From the NCBI RefSeq assembly GCF_029211265.1, contig NZ_JARGEL010000013.1:62001-126000 (forward strand): a DNA stretch of 64,000 nt, given 5' to 3'. The DNA comes from Extensimonas soli (GTDB taxonomy: Bacteria; Pseudomonadota; Gammaproteobacteria; Burkholderiales; Burkholderiaceae_C). The position numbers and the translations under genes were made by a program. Below are positions 10,768-19,400 of this stretch, in pieces; position 1 is the stretch's first letter; each line of letters opens with the position of its first letter. The notes under the pieces were generated by a model. The model made no database searches. It was not told the DNA's origin and saw nothing but the letters and a program-made list of their open reading frames with translations.

Positions 10768-12606
10768 ATGAGTTCGTCGCATTCCCCCGCCAACGCCCCC
10801 GGTAGCGCTCAAGACGCCGCTGCACCGCGCCCGCCGTCGCCCCCGCCCAGCAATTTTCTGCGCCAGATCATCGAGCATGACCTCGCCGAGGGCAAATTCG
10901 CCCAGGCACGCTGGGGCGGCAGCCCGGGCGACGCGGCGCACCATGCCACAGGGCCGCTCGACCCGGCGCGCATCCGCACGCGCTTTCCGCCCGAGCCCAA
11001 CGGCTATTTGCACATCGGCCACGCCAAGAGCATCTGCCTGAATTTCGGCCTGGCGCGCGACTACGGCGGCGTGTGCCATCTGCGCTTCGACGACACCAAT
11101 CCCGAAAAAGAAGACCAGGAGTACGTGGACGGCATCATCGACGCGGTGCGCTGGCTCGGCTTCGACTGGCACGCCTTCGGCACCGAGCACCTCTACTACG
11201 CGAGCAGCTATTTCGACTTCATGTACCGCGCGGCCGAGTACCTGATCGAGCAGGGCTTGGCCTACGTCGATGAGCAAACGCCCGAAGAGATGCGCGCGCG
11301 CCGCGGCGACTTTGCCACGCCGGGGGTGGACAGCCCCTACCGCACGCGCAGCGTGGCCGAGAACCTCGCGCGCTTTCGCCAGATGAAGGAGGGCGAGCTG
11401 CCCGACGGCGCCGCGGTGCTGCGTGCCAGGATCGACATGGCCTCGCCCAACATCAACCTGCGCGATCCGGCGCTCTACCGCATCAAGCATGCCGCGCACC
11501 ACGCCACCGGCATGCGCTGGTGCATCTACCCGATGTACACCTTTGCGCACCCGATCGAGGACGCGCTCGAGCGCATCACGCACAGCATCTGCACGCTCGA
11601 ATTCGAAGACCAGCGCCCGTTCTACGACTGGCTGCTCGACCACCTCGCCGCGGGCGGGTTGATTGCCACGCCGCAGCCGCGCCAGTACGAGTTCGCACGC
11701 TTGAATCTGACCTATGTGGTCACGAGCAAGCGCAAGCTCAAGCACCTGGTCGATACCGGCATCGTGCAAGGCTGGGACGATCCGCGCATGCCCACCATCG
11801 TCGGCCTGCGCCGCCGCGGCTACACGCCCGAGGCGATCCAGCTTTTTTGCGAGCGCATCGGCGTCACCAAAGATTACAGTTGGATCGAATACAGCGCCCT
11901 CGAAGGCGCGCTGCGCGACGACCTCGAGCACAAGGCGCCGCGCGCGATGGCCGTGCTCGAGCCGCTCAAGCTCGTGCTCACGAACTGGGACGATCTGTTC
12001 GGCGCGGGCCACCTCGAACCCTGCGAGCTGCCGGCCCTGCCGCATGCGCCGCAAGACCAGCCCGCGCCGCCGCCGCGCCGCTTCACGCTGGGCAAAGAGG
12101 TCTGGATAGAGCGCGACGACTTCACCGAATTGCCGCCCAAGGGCTATAAGCGCCTGTTCCCGAGCAACCGCGTGCGCCTCAAAGGCGGCTTCGTGATCGA
12201 ATGCACAGGCTGCGTGAAGGACGCGAACGGCCAGGTCACCGAGGTGCACGCCAGCGTGCTGCCGGACACCAAGAGCGGCACGCCCGGCGCGGACAGCGTC
12301 AAGGTCAAGGCGGCCATCACCTGGGTGGGCGTGGCCGACGGCATCAGCGCCGAAGTGCGCCTTTACGACCGCCTGTTTACCGACGCGCAGCCCGACGCGG
12401 GCGGCAAGGACTTTTTGCAGCTGCTCAACCCGCAGAGCCTGCGCGTGGTGCAGGCCATCGTCGAGCCCTCGCTCGCCACGGCACGCCCTGACGACAAGTT
12501 CCAGTTCGAGCGCCACGGCTACTTCGTCGCCGACCGCGTCGAGCACACGCCGCAGCACCCCGTGTTCAACCTGGCCGTGGGGCTCAAGGACAGCTGGGGC
12601 AAGTGA
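10768..12606 (+). CDS. glnS: Glutaminyl-tRNA synthetase
   Basis: 612 residues; class Ib synthetase that attaches glutamine to tRNA-Gln. The HIGH motif is PPEPNGYLHIGHAKS and the KMSKS counterpart is TSKRKLKHLVD. RFDDTNPEKEDQEYVDGI is the conserved GlnRS/GluRS segment after the first half-site; the distal half is the two beta-barrel anticodon-binding domain ending in a conserved HPVFNLAVGLKDSWGK. The N-terminal ~25 residues are a Pro/Ala/Ser-rich extension. The ATG at 10768 is chosen; upstream in-frame sequence is unlike the family. The short ORF after it may be cotranscribed. Confidence 0.96.
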   Translation: MSSSHSPANAPGSAQDAAAPRPPSPPPSNFLRQIIEHDLAEGKFAQARWGGSPGDAAHHATGPLDPARIRTRFPPEPNGYLHIGHAKSICLNFGLARDYGGVCHLRFDDTNPEKEDQEYVDGIIDAVRWLGFDWHAFGTEHLYYASSYFDFMYRAAEYLIEQGLAYVDEQTPEEMRARRGDFATPGVDSPYRTRSVAENLARFRQMKEGELPDGAAVLRARIDMASPNINLRDPALYRIKHAAHHATGMRWCIYPMYTFAHPIEDALERITHSICTLEFEDQRPFYDWLLDHLAAGGLIATPQPRQYEFARLNLTYVVTSKRKLKHLVDTGIVQGWDDPRMPTIVGLRRRGYTPEAIQLFCERIGVTKDYSWIEYSALEGALRDDLEHKAPRAMAVLEPLKLVLTNWDDLFGAGHLEPCELPALPHAPQDQPAPPPRRFTLGKEVWIERDDFTELPPKGYKRLFPSNRVRLKGGFVIECTGCVKDANGQVTEVHASVLPDTKSGTPGADSVKVKAAITWVGVADGISAEVRLYDRLFTDAQPDAGGKDFLQLLNPQSLRVVQAIVEPSLATARPDDKFQFERHGYFVADRVEHTPQHPVFNLAVGLKDSWGK

Positions 12607-12626
12607 GCCTGGCAAAAGGACTTTCC

Positions 12627-12857
12627 ATGGGCAAAGATCAACCCGCGACACCCCCAGCCAACGCGCCAGCGACGGGTGACAAAAGAACAGCCACGGATAG
12701 ACGCCAGCAGGAGCAAGGCCCACCCACGCGCCACGAGCGGCGGCGCAGCATCGAAAGGCGCCAGCCCGAGGTCGAGGAGTTGCACCTTTCGGCAGAAGAC
12801 CTGGAAGCGCTGGGCTTCACGCCCCCAAAGTCTGCGGGTGAATATAAGAAACGATAG
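12627..12857 (+). CDS. Small charged hypothetical protein
   Basis: 76 residues from ATG 12627, which has AAAGGA about eight bases upstream; an in-frame GTG at 12603 overlaps the glnS stop (GTGA) and is an alternative start. The product is very hydrophilic: a Pro/Ala/Thr-rich start, then DRRQQEQG...RHERRRSIERRQPEVEEL and a short acidic helix HLSAEDLEALGF. No signal peptide, membrane segment or known domain is seen. Position just behind glnS and before a terminator-like hairpin suggests readthrough expression. Confidence 0.55.
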   Translation: MGKDQPATPPANAPATGDKRTATDRRQQEQGPPTRHERRRSIERRQPEVEELHLSAEDLEALGFTPPKSAGEYKKR

Positions 12858-12861
12858 CTAT

Positions 12862-12897
12862 AAGCGCTTGATATACCTTGGGAAAAGCGCTTTTTTT
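12862..12897 (+). terminator. Probable terminator after glnS / small ORF
   Basis: aagcgctt at 12862-12869 pairs with aagcgctt at 12885-12892 (self-complementary arms), followed by seven T. It sits between the convergent small ORF and mgtA and is built from the short dispersed palindrome seen at several other intergenic sites here. Confidence 0.6.
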
Positions 12898-15469
12898 ATC
12901 CAAATTTCCCGGTCAAGGCAAAGCCCTTGAGCCATTGCGCGCACAGCAGATAGACAAGCACCAGCAGCGCCATTCCGCCGAGCATGTCCCAGCCCGGCTG
13001 CACGAAGCCGAACCAGCCGGCGAGCGGCGTGAACGGCAGCACCAGGGCCACGGCGAGCGCCGCCAGGGACGAGGCCGTGAGCGCGGGGTGCGGCCTGTCC
13101 TGCCAGGGCAGGGCGCGCGTGCGGATGATGAAGATCACCAGAATCTGCGTGGCCATGGATTCCATGAACCAGAGCGTGTGAAAGGCCTCGGGCGTCGCGC
13201 GGTACAGCCACAGCAGGCCCGCGAACGTCGCCAGGTCGAACAGTGAAGACAGCGGCCCCATGATGCCCGCGAAGCGCAGCAGGCCGTGCATGTCCCACAC
13301 CTGCGGGCGCGCCAGGGCTTCGGGGCGCACGGTGTCGAAGGGGATGCCGACCTCGGAAAAGTCGTACAGCAGGTTGTTGAGCAGCACCTGCGTGGGCAGC
13401 ATGGGCAAGAAGGGCAGCAGCAGCGAGGCTGCGGCCATGGACAGCATGTTGCCGAAATTGGAGCTTGCCCCCATGCGCACGTACTTGAGGATGTTGACGA
13501 AGGTGCGCCGCCCTTCCTCGACGCCGTCGGCCACGACTTCGAGGTCCGAGGCCAGCAGGATCATGTCCGCTGCGGCCTGCGCCACGCCGCTCGCGCCCTC
13601 GACCGACAGGCCGACGTCGGCCACCTTGAGCGCGGGTGCGTCGTTGATGCCGTCGCCCAGAAAGCCCGTGACCGTGCCGCGGGCCTGCAGCGCATGCACG
13701 ATGCGCGCCTTCTGGTCGGGCGTGAGGCGGCCATAGACGTCCACCGCCTGCACCTGCACCGCGAGCGCCTCGTTGCCGAGCTGCGCGATGTCGGCGCCTG
13801 TGAGCACCTGCTCGGCCTGCAACCCCATCTGCTGCGCCAGCCGCTGCACCACGACGGGGTCGTCGCCCGAAAGAATCTTGAGCCGCACCCCGGCCGCGGC
13901 AAGCCGCGCGATCGCCGCGGGCGCGCTCGGCTTGGGCGGATCGGCAAAGGCGCACAAGCCCTCGAAGACGAGCCCCGACGCCTCGAGTTCCTGCGGCACC
14001 GCGTCCTGCAGCGCCCAGCGCCGCGAGGCCACGGCGAGCACGCGCAGGCCTTGCTGCGCGAGCTGGCGCAGGCGCGCGGCGTCCTGCGCGCGCTCGGCTT
14101 CGCCCTGCGGCAGCAGCTGGTCGCCCGCGCGCCGCTGCGTGCACAGCGGCAGCACGGCCTCGGGCGCGCCTTTGACGATCAGCAGACGCTCTATTTGTGA
14201 TAGCTCCCCATGCTCTTCGTTATTCGCGTTGCGTGCCGGTTGGCATTCAGCCAGCACGCTCCCCAGGCGCCGGCTGAAGTCGAACGCCTGGCGGCGCAGC
14301 AGCGTCCAGCCCTGCGCTGCCTCGGGGTGCGCGGCCTGCAGCGCCGCGTCGAGCGCGCCGCGGTCGCCGCCCAGATCGGCCGCGATGGCGGCGAGCTGCG
14401 CAGCGCGCGGGTCGGGGTTGCCGTCTGCGCCCAGGCTGCGGTCGAGCGCGATCTCGGCGCGCGTCAGCGTGCCGGTCTTGTCGGTGCACAGCACCGTCAT
14501 CGCGCCCAGGTCGTGGATGCTCGCGAGGCGCTTGACGATGACCTTGCGCGCCGCCATGCGCAGCGCCCCGCGCGAGAGCGTCACGGTGGTGATCATGGGC
14601 AGCAATTCGGGCGTGAGCCCCACGGCCAGCGCCACGGCAAACAGCAACGACTCGAGCACCGGCCGGCCGAACAGCATGTGCGCGGTGAGCACCAGCAGCA
14701 CGAGCGCGAGCGTCAGGCGTGCCGTCATGAGGCCGAAGGCGTGCATGTCGCGCTCGAACGGTGAGGGCTGCTGCGCCTCGCTGAGCACCAGCGCGGCAGC
14801 GCCGAACACCGTATTGCGCCCCGTGCCCACGACCAGCGCCAGCGCCTCGCCCGTCTGCGCCACGGCGCCGCGAAAGAGCGCGTTGCGCGCCTCGGCCGGG
14901 CTGGTGGCATTGACCACGCCGGGGTGCTTTTCGACGGGGTAGGGCTCGCCCGTGAGCGCGGCTTCGCCTGCGGTGAAGGCGTCGGATTGCAGCACCAGCG
15001 CGTCGGCGGGGATGATGTCGCCCGCGCGCACGCGGATCACGTCGCCGGGCACGATGTCCTGCACCGGCACCTGGCGAAAAACGCCGTCGCGCAGCACTTC
15101 GGCACGCAGCGCCACGGACTGGCGCAGCATCTCGGCGGCGCGCGTCGCGCGGCCTTCCTGCAGCGTGTCCAGGCCGATCGAGAGGCCCAAAATGGCCACG
15201 ATGATGCCGCCGCCCACGTTGTCGCCCGTAGCGGCCGAGATGGCGCCCGCGCCCAGCAGGATCAGCGACAGCGGCTCCAAAAGGCGCCGCCCCATGGCGC
15301 GCAGCAAGCCACGGCTGGGCGGCGCTGCGTCGCTGTTGGGCCCGTAGCGCGCAAGCCGCGCCTGCGCCTCGCTCGCGCTGAGCCCTGCAGCACTGCACTG
15401 CAACTGGGCATAAAGCGCCTCGGGCGCTTGTTGCCAAAAAGGCAAGGTGTGCACGGGCGCGGGGCTCAT
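12896..15469 (-). CDS. mgtA: Magnesium-translocating P-type ATPase
   Basis: 857 residues, a P3B-type ATPase of the inner membrane that imports Mg2+. Visible in order: N-terminal cytosolic domain; actuator motif LTGEPYPVEK; the membrane segment ALAVGLTPELLPMI with the Pro-Glu typical of MgtA; phosphorylation site CTDKTGTLT (Asp is phosphorylated); nucleotide-binding domain with KGAPEAVLPLC; hinge GFLGDGINDAPAL; and about six C-terminal membrane helices. No mgtL/mgtC-like upstream ORF is obvious in the short leader. Convergent with glnS. Confidence 0.94.
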   Translation of the reverse strand: MSPAPVHTLPFWQQAPEALYAQLQCSAAGLSASEAQARLARYGPNSDAAPPSRGLLRAMGRRLLEPLSLILLGAGAISAATGDNVGGGIIVAILGLSIGLDTLQEGRATRAAEMLRQSVALRAEVLRDGVFRQVPVQDIVPGDVIRVRAGDIIPADALVLQSDAFTAGEAALTGEPYPVEKHPGVVNATSPAEARNALFRGAVAQTGEALALVVGTGRNTVFGAAALVLSEAQQPSPFERDMHAFGLMTARLTLALVLLVLTAHMLFGRPVLESLLFAVALAVGLTPELLPMITTVTLSRGALRMAARKVIVKRLASIHDLGAMTVLCTDKTGTLTRAEIALDRSLGADGNPDPRAAQLAAIAADLGGDRGALDAALQAAHPEAAQGWTLLRRQAFDFSRRLGSVLAECQPARNANNEEHGELSQIERLLIVKGAPEAVLPLCTQRRAGDQLLPQGEAERAQDAARLRQLAQQGLRVLAVASRRWALQDAVPQELEASGLVFEGLCAFADPPKPSAPAAIARLAAAGVRLKILSGDDPVVVQRLAQQMGLQAEQVLTGADIAQLGNEALAVQVQAVDVYGRLTPDQKARIVHALQARGTVTGFLGDGINDAPALKVADVGLSVEGASGVAQAAADMILLASDLEVVADGVEEGRRTFVNILKYVRMGASSNFGNMLSMAAASLLLPFLPMLPTQVLLNNLLYDFSEVGIPFDTVRPEALARPQVWDMHGLLRFAGIMGPLSSLFDLATFAGLLWLYRATPEAFHTLWFMESMATQILVIFIIRTRALPWQDRPHPALTASSLAALAVALVLPFTPLAGWFGFVQPGWDMLGGMALLVLVYLLCAQWLKGFALTGKFG

Positions 15470-15513
15470 GGGTCAGACAGAGGGTCGGGCCAGAGGTCTG
15501 AAAATACTACATA

Positions 15514-15558
15514 AAAAATAGCTGCTTATGCTTTATATATAAGCACTTGCAGCCATTT
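15514..15558. repeat. Short dispersed palindrome (agctgct...agcacttgcagc type)
   Basis: An imperfect inverted repeat, aatagctgcttatgc / ataagcacttgcagccatt, between mgtA and yacG. The same core motif (agctgctNgcgcttgat or its complement) recurs at about 3811-3830, 12855-12870, 39034-39066, 42497-42520, 57133-57156 and 61950-61972. Confidence 0.7.
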
Positions 15559-15786
15559 TCATGCTTTATCGAGGCGCGGGTCGCCATGCGGGGCATCGTC
15601 GGGCGGCGCCTCGGTGGGCACGCGAAAAGACTCGCTGGCCCAGGCGCCCAGGTCGATCTGCTTGCAGCGCTCGCAGCAAAACGGCCGATAAGGGTTGCTG
15701 GGGCCGTAGATGCTGTCGCCGCCGCAGGCCGGGCAGATGACGTGCCGCTCGGGCGCGGGTGGCTGCAGCGCGGGAGTGTGGGGCAT
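15559..15786 (-). CDS. yacG: DNA gyrase inhibitor / zinc-binding protein YacG
   Basis: 75 residues. Zinc-ribbon cysteines occur as CPACGG and [14 protein letters not shown], the last being the YacG hallmark. In E. coli YacG binds GyrB and inhibits gyrase. ATG 15786 gives [10 protein letters not shown]; an in-frame ATG 36 bases upstream overlaps zapD. It sits four bases from the zapD stop, in the gene order zapD-yacG usual for beta- and gammaproteobacteria. Confidence 0.92.
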   Translation of the reverse strand: MPHTPALQPPAPERHVICPACGGDSIYGPSNPYRPFCCERCKQIDLGAWASESFRVPTEAPPDDAPHGDPRLDKA

Positions 15787-15790
15787 GGCG

Positions 15791-16546
15791 TCACGCGCAC
15801 AAGGCGATTTCGAATGCGGCATCCTCGCCGCTGGCGAGCAAGCGACCGTCGGCCTGCTGGCGCAAAAGCCGCACCGAAACGAGCAGGCGGTTGCCGCTGA
15901 TCTCGGGAATCAGACCGAGTGCTGGGTCTATGCGCAGGCGCAAAAGCTGGAAGGTGCGGCCCTGCGGCAGGTTCTGCTGAAACTGGCCTCCGACGACCGC
16001 AACCTTTTGCGGTATGCCGGCATTGCGCAGCAATTTGAGCAGCAGATACACGGTTTCGGCGAGCGGCGCCAGCGTTCCCGCCCAGTGCTGCAAGTCCTGC
16101 TGGCGCGCCTCGGGGCTCTGGTGTTGCCAGGCGTAGTAGGCGGGCAAGTCGAAGCTGCAGGTGCCACCGGGGATGCCGATGCGGTTGCGTATGCCCATGA
16201 GCCACTCGTTTTCGGTCAGGCTTTGGCCGATCTTGCCGGGCTCTGCGTTGAGCGCGGCATGGCAGTGGTCGAGCTGCTCCAGCACGGCGTCGAGTGCCTG
16301 CTCCGAGATCGAAGGGTTGCCGCGGTAGCTCTCGAGCTGCTGCTTGTGCTTCTCGATGTCTTTGAACAGGTCGGCCTTGAGGTCGGAGCGCGCGGCCACG
16401 TCCATGAGCTCGAACAGGGTGGCGAGCGCGAAGTGGTGGTCCAGCGCCTGCGCGCGCGGGATCAGCTCGCCCAGCCGCAGCAGCAGTTGCTCCAGCCGCA
16501 GATAAGTGCGCACGCGCTCGTTGAAGGGGTACTCGTACAGGATCAC
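15791..16546 (-). CDS. zapD: Cell division protein ZapD
   Basis: 251 residues of the YacF/ZapD family, which cross-links FtsZ protofilaments at the Z-ring. The N-terminus [20 protein letters not shown] is family-defining; further conserved blocks are [30 protein letters not shown], and [10 protein letters not shown]. The start is a GTG at 16546, supported because conservation begins at the next codon. Helical N-terminal half, beta-rich C-terminal half. Confidence 0.92.
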   Translation of the reverse strand: MILYEYPFNERVRTYLRLEQLLLRLGELIPRAQALDHHFALATLFELMDVAARSDLKADLFKDIEKHKQQLESYRGNPSISEQALDAVLEQLDHCHAALNAEPGKIGQSLTENEWLMGIRNRIGIPGGTCSFDLPAYYAWQHQSPEARQQDLQHWAGTLAPLAETVYLLLKLLRNAGIPQKVAVVGGQFQQNLPQGRTFQLLRLRIDPALGLIPEISGNRLLVSVRLLRQQADGRLLASGEDAAFEIALCA

Positions 16547-16637
16547 GCTGAGGGCTTCCTCGGGGCTCGGGGTGTCGCGGCCGTTGCCGGTGGCTGCGCA
16601 AAAGCAGGCAGCACACCGTCATCGGCGCCGTGCGGGA

Positions 16638-17258
16638 TCATAGCCCCAAGCATTGCAGCGTTTGCGCCACCTGCTGCTGCAAGTCGGCCAAACTTACACC
16701 GTCGTCGTTGTAGATCACCACGTCGGCCGCGCCGCGGCGCGCCGCGCGCGTTGCCTGTGCGGCGATGATGGCCTCCACGGCGGCGCGCTCCAGGCCGTTG
16801 CGCGCCATCACGCGCTGGACCTGCGTTTCGACCTTGCAGTCCACCACCAGCACGGCGTCGAGCCGGCGTTCCCAGTGGCCGGATTCCACGAGCAGGGGCA
16901 CGTCAAACAAGACCAAGGCGCTGCCTTGCGCGATGGCCTCGCGTGTGCGCCGCTCGTTTTCCTGCGCGACACAGGGGTGCACGATGGCTTCGAGCCGGAC
17001 GCGCGCCGTCGGGTCGGAAAAGGCGAGGCGGCGCATGCGCTCGCGGTCCATGGCACCGTCGGGCGCGACATATTCAGACCCAAAGGCCTCGGCGATCGCC
17101 GCCATGGCCGCGCCGCCAGGCCCCGTCACGGCGCGTGCGATCTGGTCGGCATCGATCAAGGCGGCGCCGTGCGCAAGGAACATCTGCGCGACCGTGCTCT
17201 TGCCGCTGCCTATGCCACCCGTCACACCGAGGCGCAAGGTTTTTTGCATGTGTTTCAT
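16638..17258 (-). CDS. coaE: Dephospho-CoA kinase
   Basis: 206 residues. CoaE phosphorylates dephospho-CoA at the ribose 3'-OH, the last step of CoA synthesis. P-loop [14 protein letters not shown] (residues 10-23), then LIDADQIAR with the substrate-binding Asp, and [22 protein letters not shown]. The ATG at 17258 overlaps the pilD stop as ATGA, implying coupling; a second ATG at 17249 is also in frame. Gene order pilD-coaE-zapD-yacG is the common one. Confidence 0.96.
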   Translation of the reverse strand: MKHMQKTLRLGVTGGIGSGKSTVAQMFLAHGAALIDADQIARAVTGPGGAAMAAIAEAFGSEYVAPDGAMDRERMRRLAFSDPTARVRLEAIVHPCVAQENERRTREAIAQGSALVLFDVPLLVESGHWERRLDAVLVVDCKVETQVQRVMARNGLERAAVEAIIAAQATRAARRGAADVVIYNDDGVSLADLQQQVAQTLQCLGL

Positions 17259-18163
17259 CCCAGCAGCGTCCAGACAGCCTGCAAGATGGCGCCAGGCCCG
17301 AACACCATGGCGACTATGCCCGCACCGGCCAAAAAGGGCCCAAAAGGCACGTAGCCGCCCGGGCGCAGCGTGTGGAATACTTTCATGGCGATGCCCACCA
17401 GCGCGCCGATCACCGAAGCGAGCAGGATGATGGGCACCAGAGCCTGCCAGCCAAACCAGGCACCCAAGGCAGCAAACAACTTGAAGTCGCCAAAGCCCAT
17501 ACCCTCCTTGCCCGTGGCGAGCTTGAAGCCCCAATACACCAGCCACAGCGACAAATATCCTGCCGCCGCGCCGACCACGGCCTGGGTGAGCGGCACGCCG
17601 ATCCAGCCCAGCACAGAAGCCAGCAAGCCCGCCCACAGCAAAGGCTGGGTGATGTCGTCGGGCAGCAGCGTGGTGTCCCAGTCTATGCAGGCCAGCGCGA
17701 GCAAGGCCGCCGCAAAGCCGCACCAGCAAAGTCCCGCAGGCGTCCAACCCCAGCGGGCGATGCACCAGGCAAAGAGGCCAGCGGTCGCCAGTTCAACGAG
17801 CGGATAGCGCCAGCCTATGCGCGCACCGCAGGCTGAACAGCGCCCGCGCAGATACACAAAGCTCAGCACGGGGATGTTTTCCCACCAGCGCACGCCATGC
17901 CCGCACGCGGGGCAGCGTGAGCGTGGCGTCCAGAGGTTGAAGGTTTGCGCGGGCGCAGCCGGCGCCATCGTCGCGGCATGCGCCGTGGGCTTTGCGGCAT
18001 CGGATTGCTGCTGTGCGGCAAACTCGGCGCATTCCGCCGCCCACTGCCGTTCCATCATCTTGGGCAGGCGGTAGATGACAACGTTGAGAAAACTGCCGAG
18101 CAGCAGACCCAAAACACCTGCCAGCGCGACTTGCACCGCCGGCGGCCAAAGCTCCAGGCCCAT
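17255..18163 (-). CDS. pilD: Prepilin peptidase / N-methyltransferase (type 4)
   Basis: 302 residues, integral membrane aspartic peptidase that cleaves and N-methylates type IV prepilins and pseudopilins. The N-terminal domain has [15 protein letters not shown] and a zinc site of two CxxC pairs (CPAC and CSAC) linked to the methylase. Catalytic aspartates lie in [14 protein letters not shown] and [16 protein letters not shown] (GxGD motif). About seven to eight membrane helices. ATG 18163 shares one base with the pilC stop (TGATG). Confidence 0.95.
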   Translation of the reverse strand: MGLELWPPAVQVALAGVLGLLLGSFLNVVIYRLPKMMERQWAAECAEFAAQQQSDAAKPTAHAATMAPAAPAQTFNLWTPRSRCPACGHGVRWWENIPVLSFVYLRGRCSACGARIGWRYPLVELATAGLFAWCIARWGWTPAGLCWCGFAAALLALACIDWDTTLLPDDITQPLLWAGLLASVLGWIGVPLTQAVVGAAAGYLSLWLVYWGFKLATGKEGMGFGDFKLFAALGAWFGWQALVPIILLASVIGALVGIAMKVFHTLRPGGYVPFGPFLAGAGIVAMVFGPGAILQAVWTLLG

Positions 18164-19383
18164 CAAACGACCTGTCCGAGCTTGAAGATGGGCAGGTACA
18201 TCGACACCACGATGCCGCCGATGATGACCCCCAGAAACACGATGATGATGGGCTCCATCAGGCTCGAGAGGCCCGCCACCATGTCATCGACCTCGGCTTC
18301 GTAAAAATCAGCGGCCTTGCCCAGCATGTGGTCTATGGAGCCGGATTCTTCGCCAATCGCGCACATTTGCAGCACCATCGAGGGAAAAATATTGGCATCG
18401 GTCATGGCGGCAGTCAGGCTGGTGCCTACGGAAACCTCCTGCTGAATTTTCTTGGTTGCTATTTCGTAAACCGAATTCCCTGCGGCACCACCCACGGAGT
18501 CCAGTGCCTCGACCAAGGGCACGCCAGCGGCGAACATGGTCGATAGGGTGCGCGTCCAGCGGGCGACGCAGGACTTGTCGACGAGCGGACCAAAAATCGG
18601 CAAACGCAGCATCAGGCGATCCATGAACATCTGCATTTTTTCATTGCGTCGCCAGGCCTGCATGAAAAAATAAATGCCGCCCCCAATAACACCGAAAATC
18701 AGCCACCACCAGCGCACGAAAGTGTCACTCATGCTAATGACGAACAGCGTGGGTGCAGGGAGGTCGGCGCCGAAAGAGGTAAAAACTTCCTTGAATGCCG
18801 GAATCACGAAAATCATGATGATCGTGACCACCACGAAGGCCACGATGATCACCGACACCGGGTACATCAGGGCCGATTTGATCTTGGACTTGATGGCCTC
18901 GGTTTTCTCCATGTAGGTTGCAAGCCGATCGAGCAACGAATCCAGAATACCCGCAGCCTCACCGGCCTCCACCAAGTTGCAATACAGGCTGTCGAAATAC
19001 ATGGGATATTTGCGAAAAGCACTGCTCAAGGCCGTGCCCGTTTCCACGTCCATGCGGATATCGTTGAGCAGTTTGCCCACACTGGGGTTGGTGTTGCCGC
19101 GCCCGACGATATCGAAGGCTTGCAGCAGCGGCACGCCCGCCTTCATCATCGTGGCCAACTGGCGCGTGAACAGAGCAATGTCCTTGGGCTTGATTTTTCT
19201 GCCCGTGAGCATGCGGCGTTTTTTGATTTTCGTGGGCAGCACGCCCTGACGGCGCAGGGAGGCTTGCACCTGGTTTTCACCGACGGCGCGTGTTTCCCCA
19301 CGGACTATCTTGCCGTTGCGGTCTTTGCCTTCCCACTCAAAGACGAAGTCTTTGACGTCTCTTTTCGATACTGCGGTCGCCAT
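18163..19383 (-). CDS. pilC: Type IV pilus assembly inner-membrane platform protein
   Basis: 406 residues, GspF/PilC family. Two repeated cytoplasmic helical domains, each followed by membrane helices: FTRQLATMMKAGVPLLQAFDI in the first half and WTRTLSTMFAAGVPLVEALDSVGG in the second show the repeat clearly (shown in part). The membrane segment MYPVSVIIVAFVVVTIIMIF (about 167-186) is strongly hydrophobic. PilC couples the PilB/PilT motors to the growing pilus. 17 bases behind pilB. Confidence 0.95.
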   Translation of the reverse strand: MATAVSKRDVKDFVFEWEGKDRNGKIVRGETRAVGENQVQASLRRQGVLPTKIKKRRMLTGRKIKPKDIALFTRQLATMMKAGVPLLQAFDIVGRGNTNPSVGKLLNDIRMDVETGTALSSAFRKYPMYFDSLYCNLVEAGEAAGILDSLLDRLATYMEKTEAIKSKIKSALMYPVSVIIVAFVVVTIIMIFVIPAFKEVFTSFGADLPAPTLFVISMSDTFVRWWWLIFGVIGGGIYFFMQAWRRNEKMQMFMDRLMLRLPIFGPLVDKSCVARWTRTLSTMFAAGVPLVEALDSVGGAAGNSVYEIATKKIQQEVSVGTSLTAAMTDANIFPSMVLQMCAIGEESGSIDHMLGKAADFYEAEVDDMVAGLSSLMEPIIIVFLGVIIGGIVVSMYLPIFKLGQVV

Positions 19384-19400
19384 GCTGCTTCCTCGTATGT

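Noticed and set aside
10579-12723. A 714-residue - strand frame across glnS
   Set aside because: No domain; glnS is certain.
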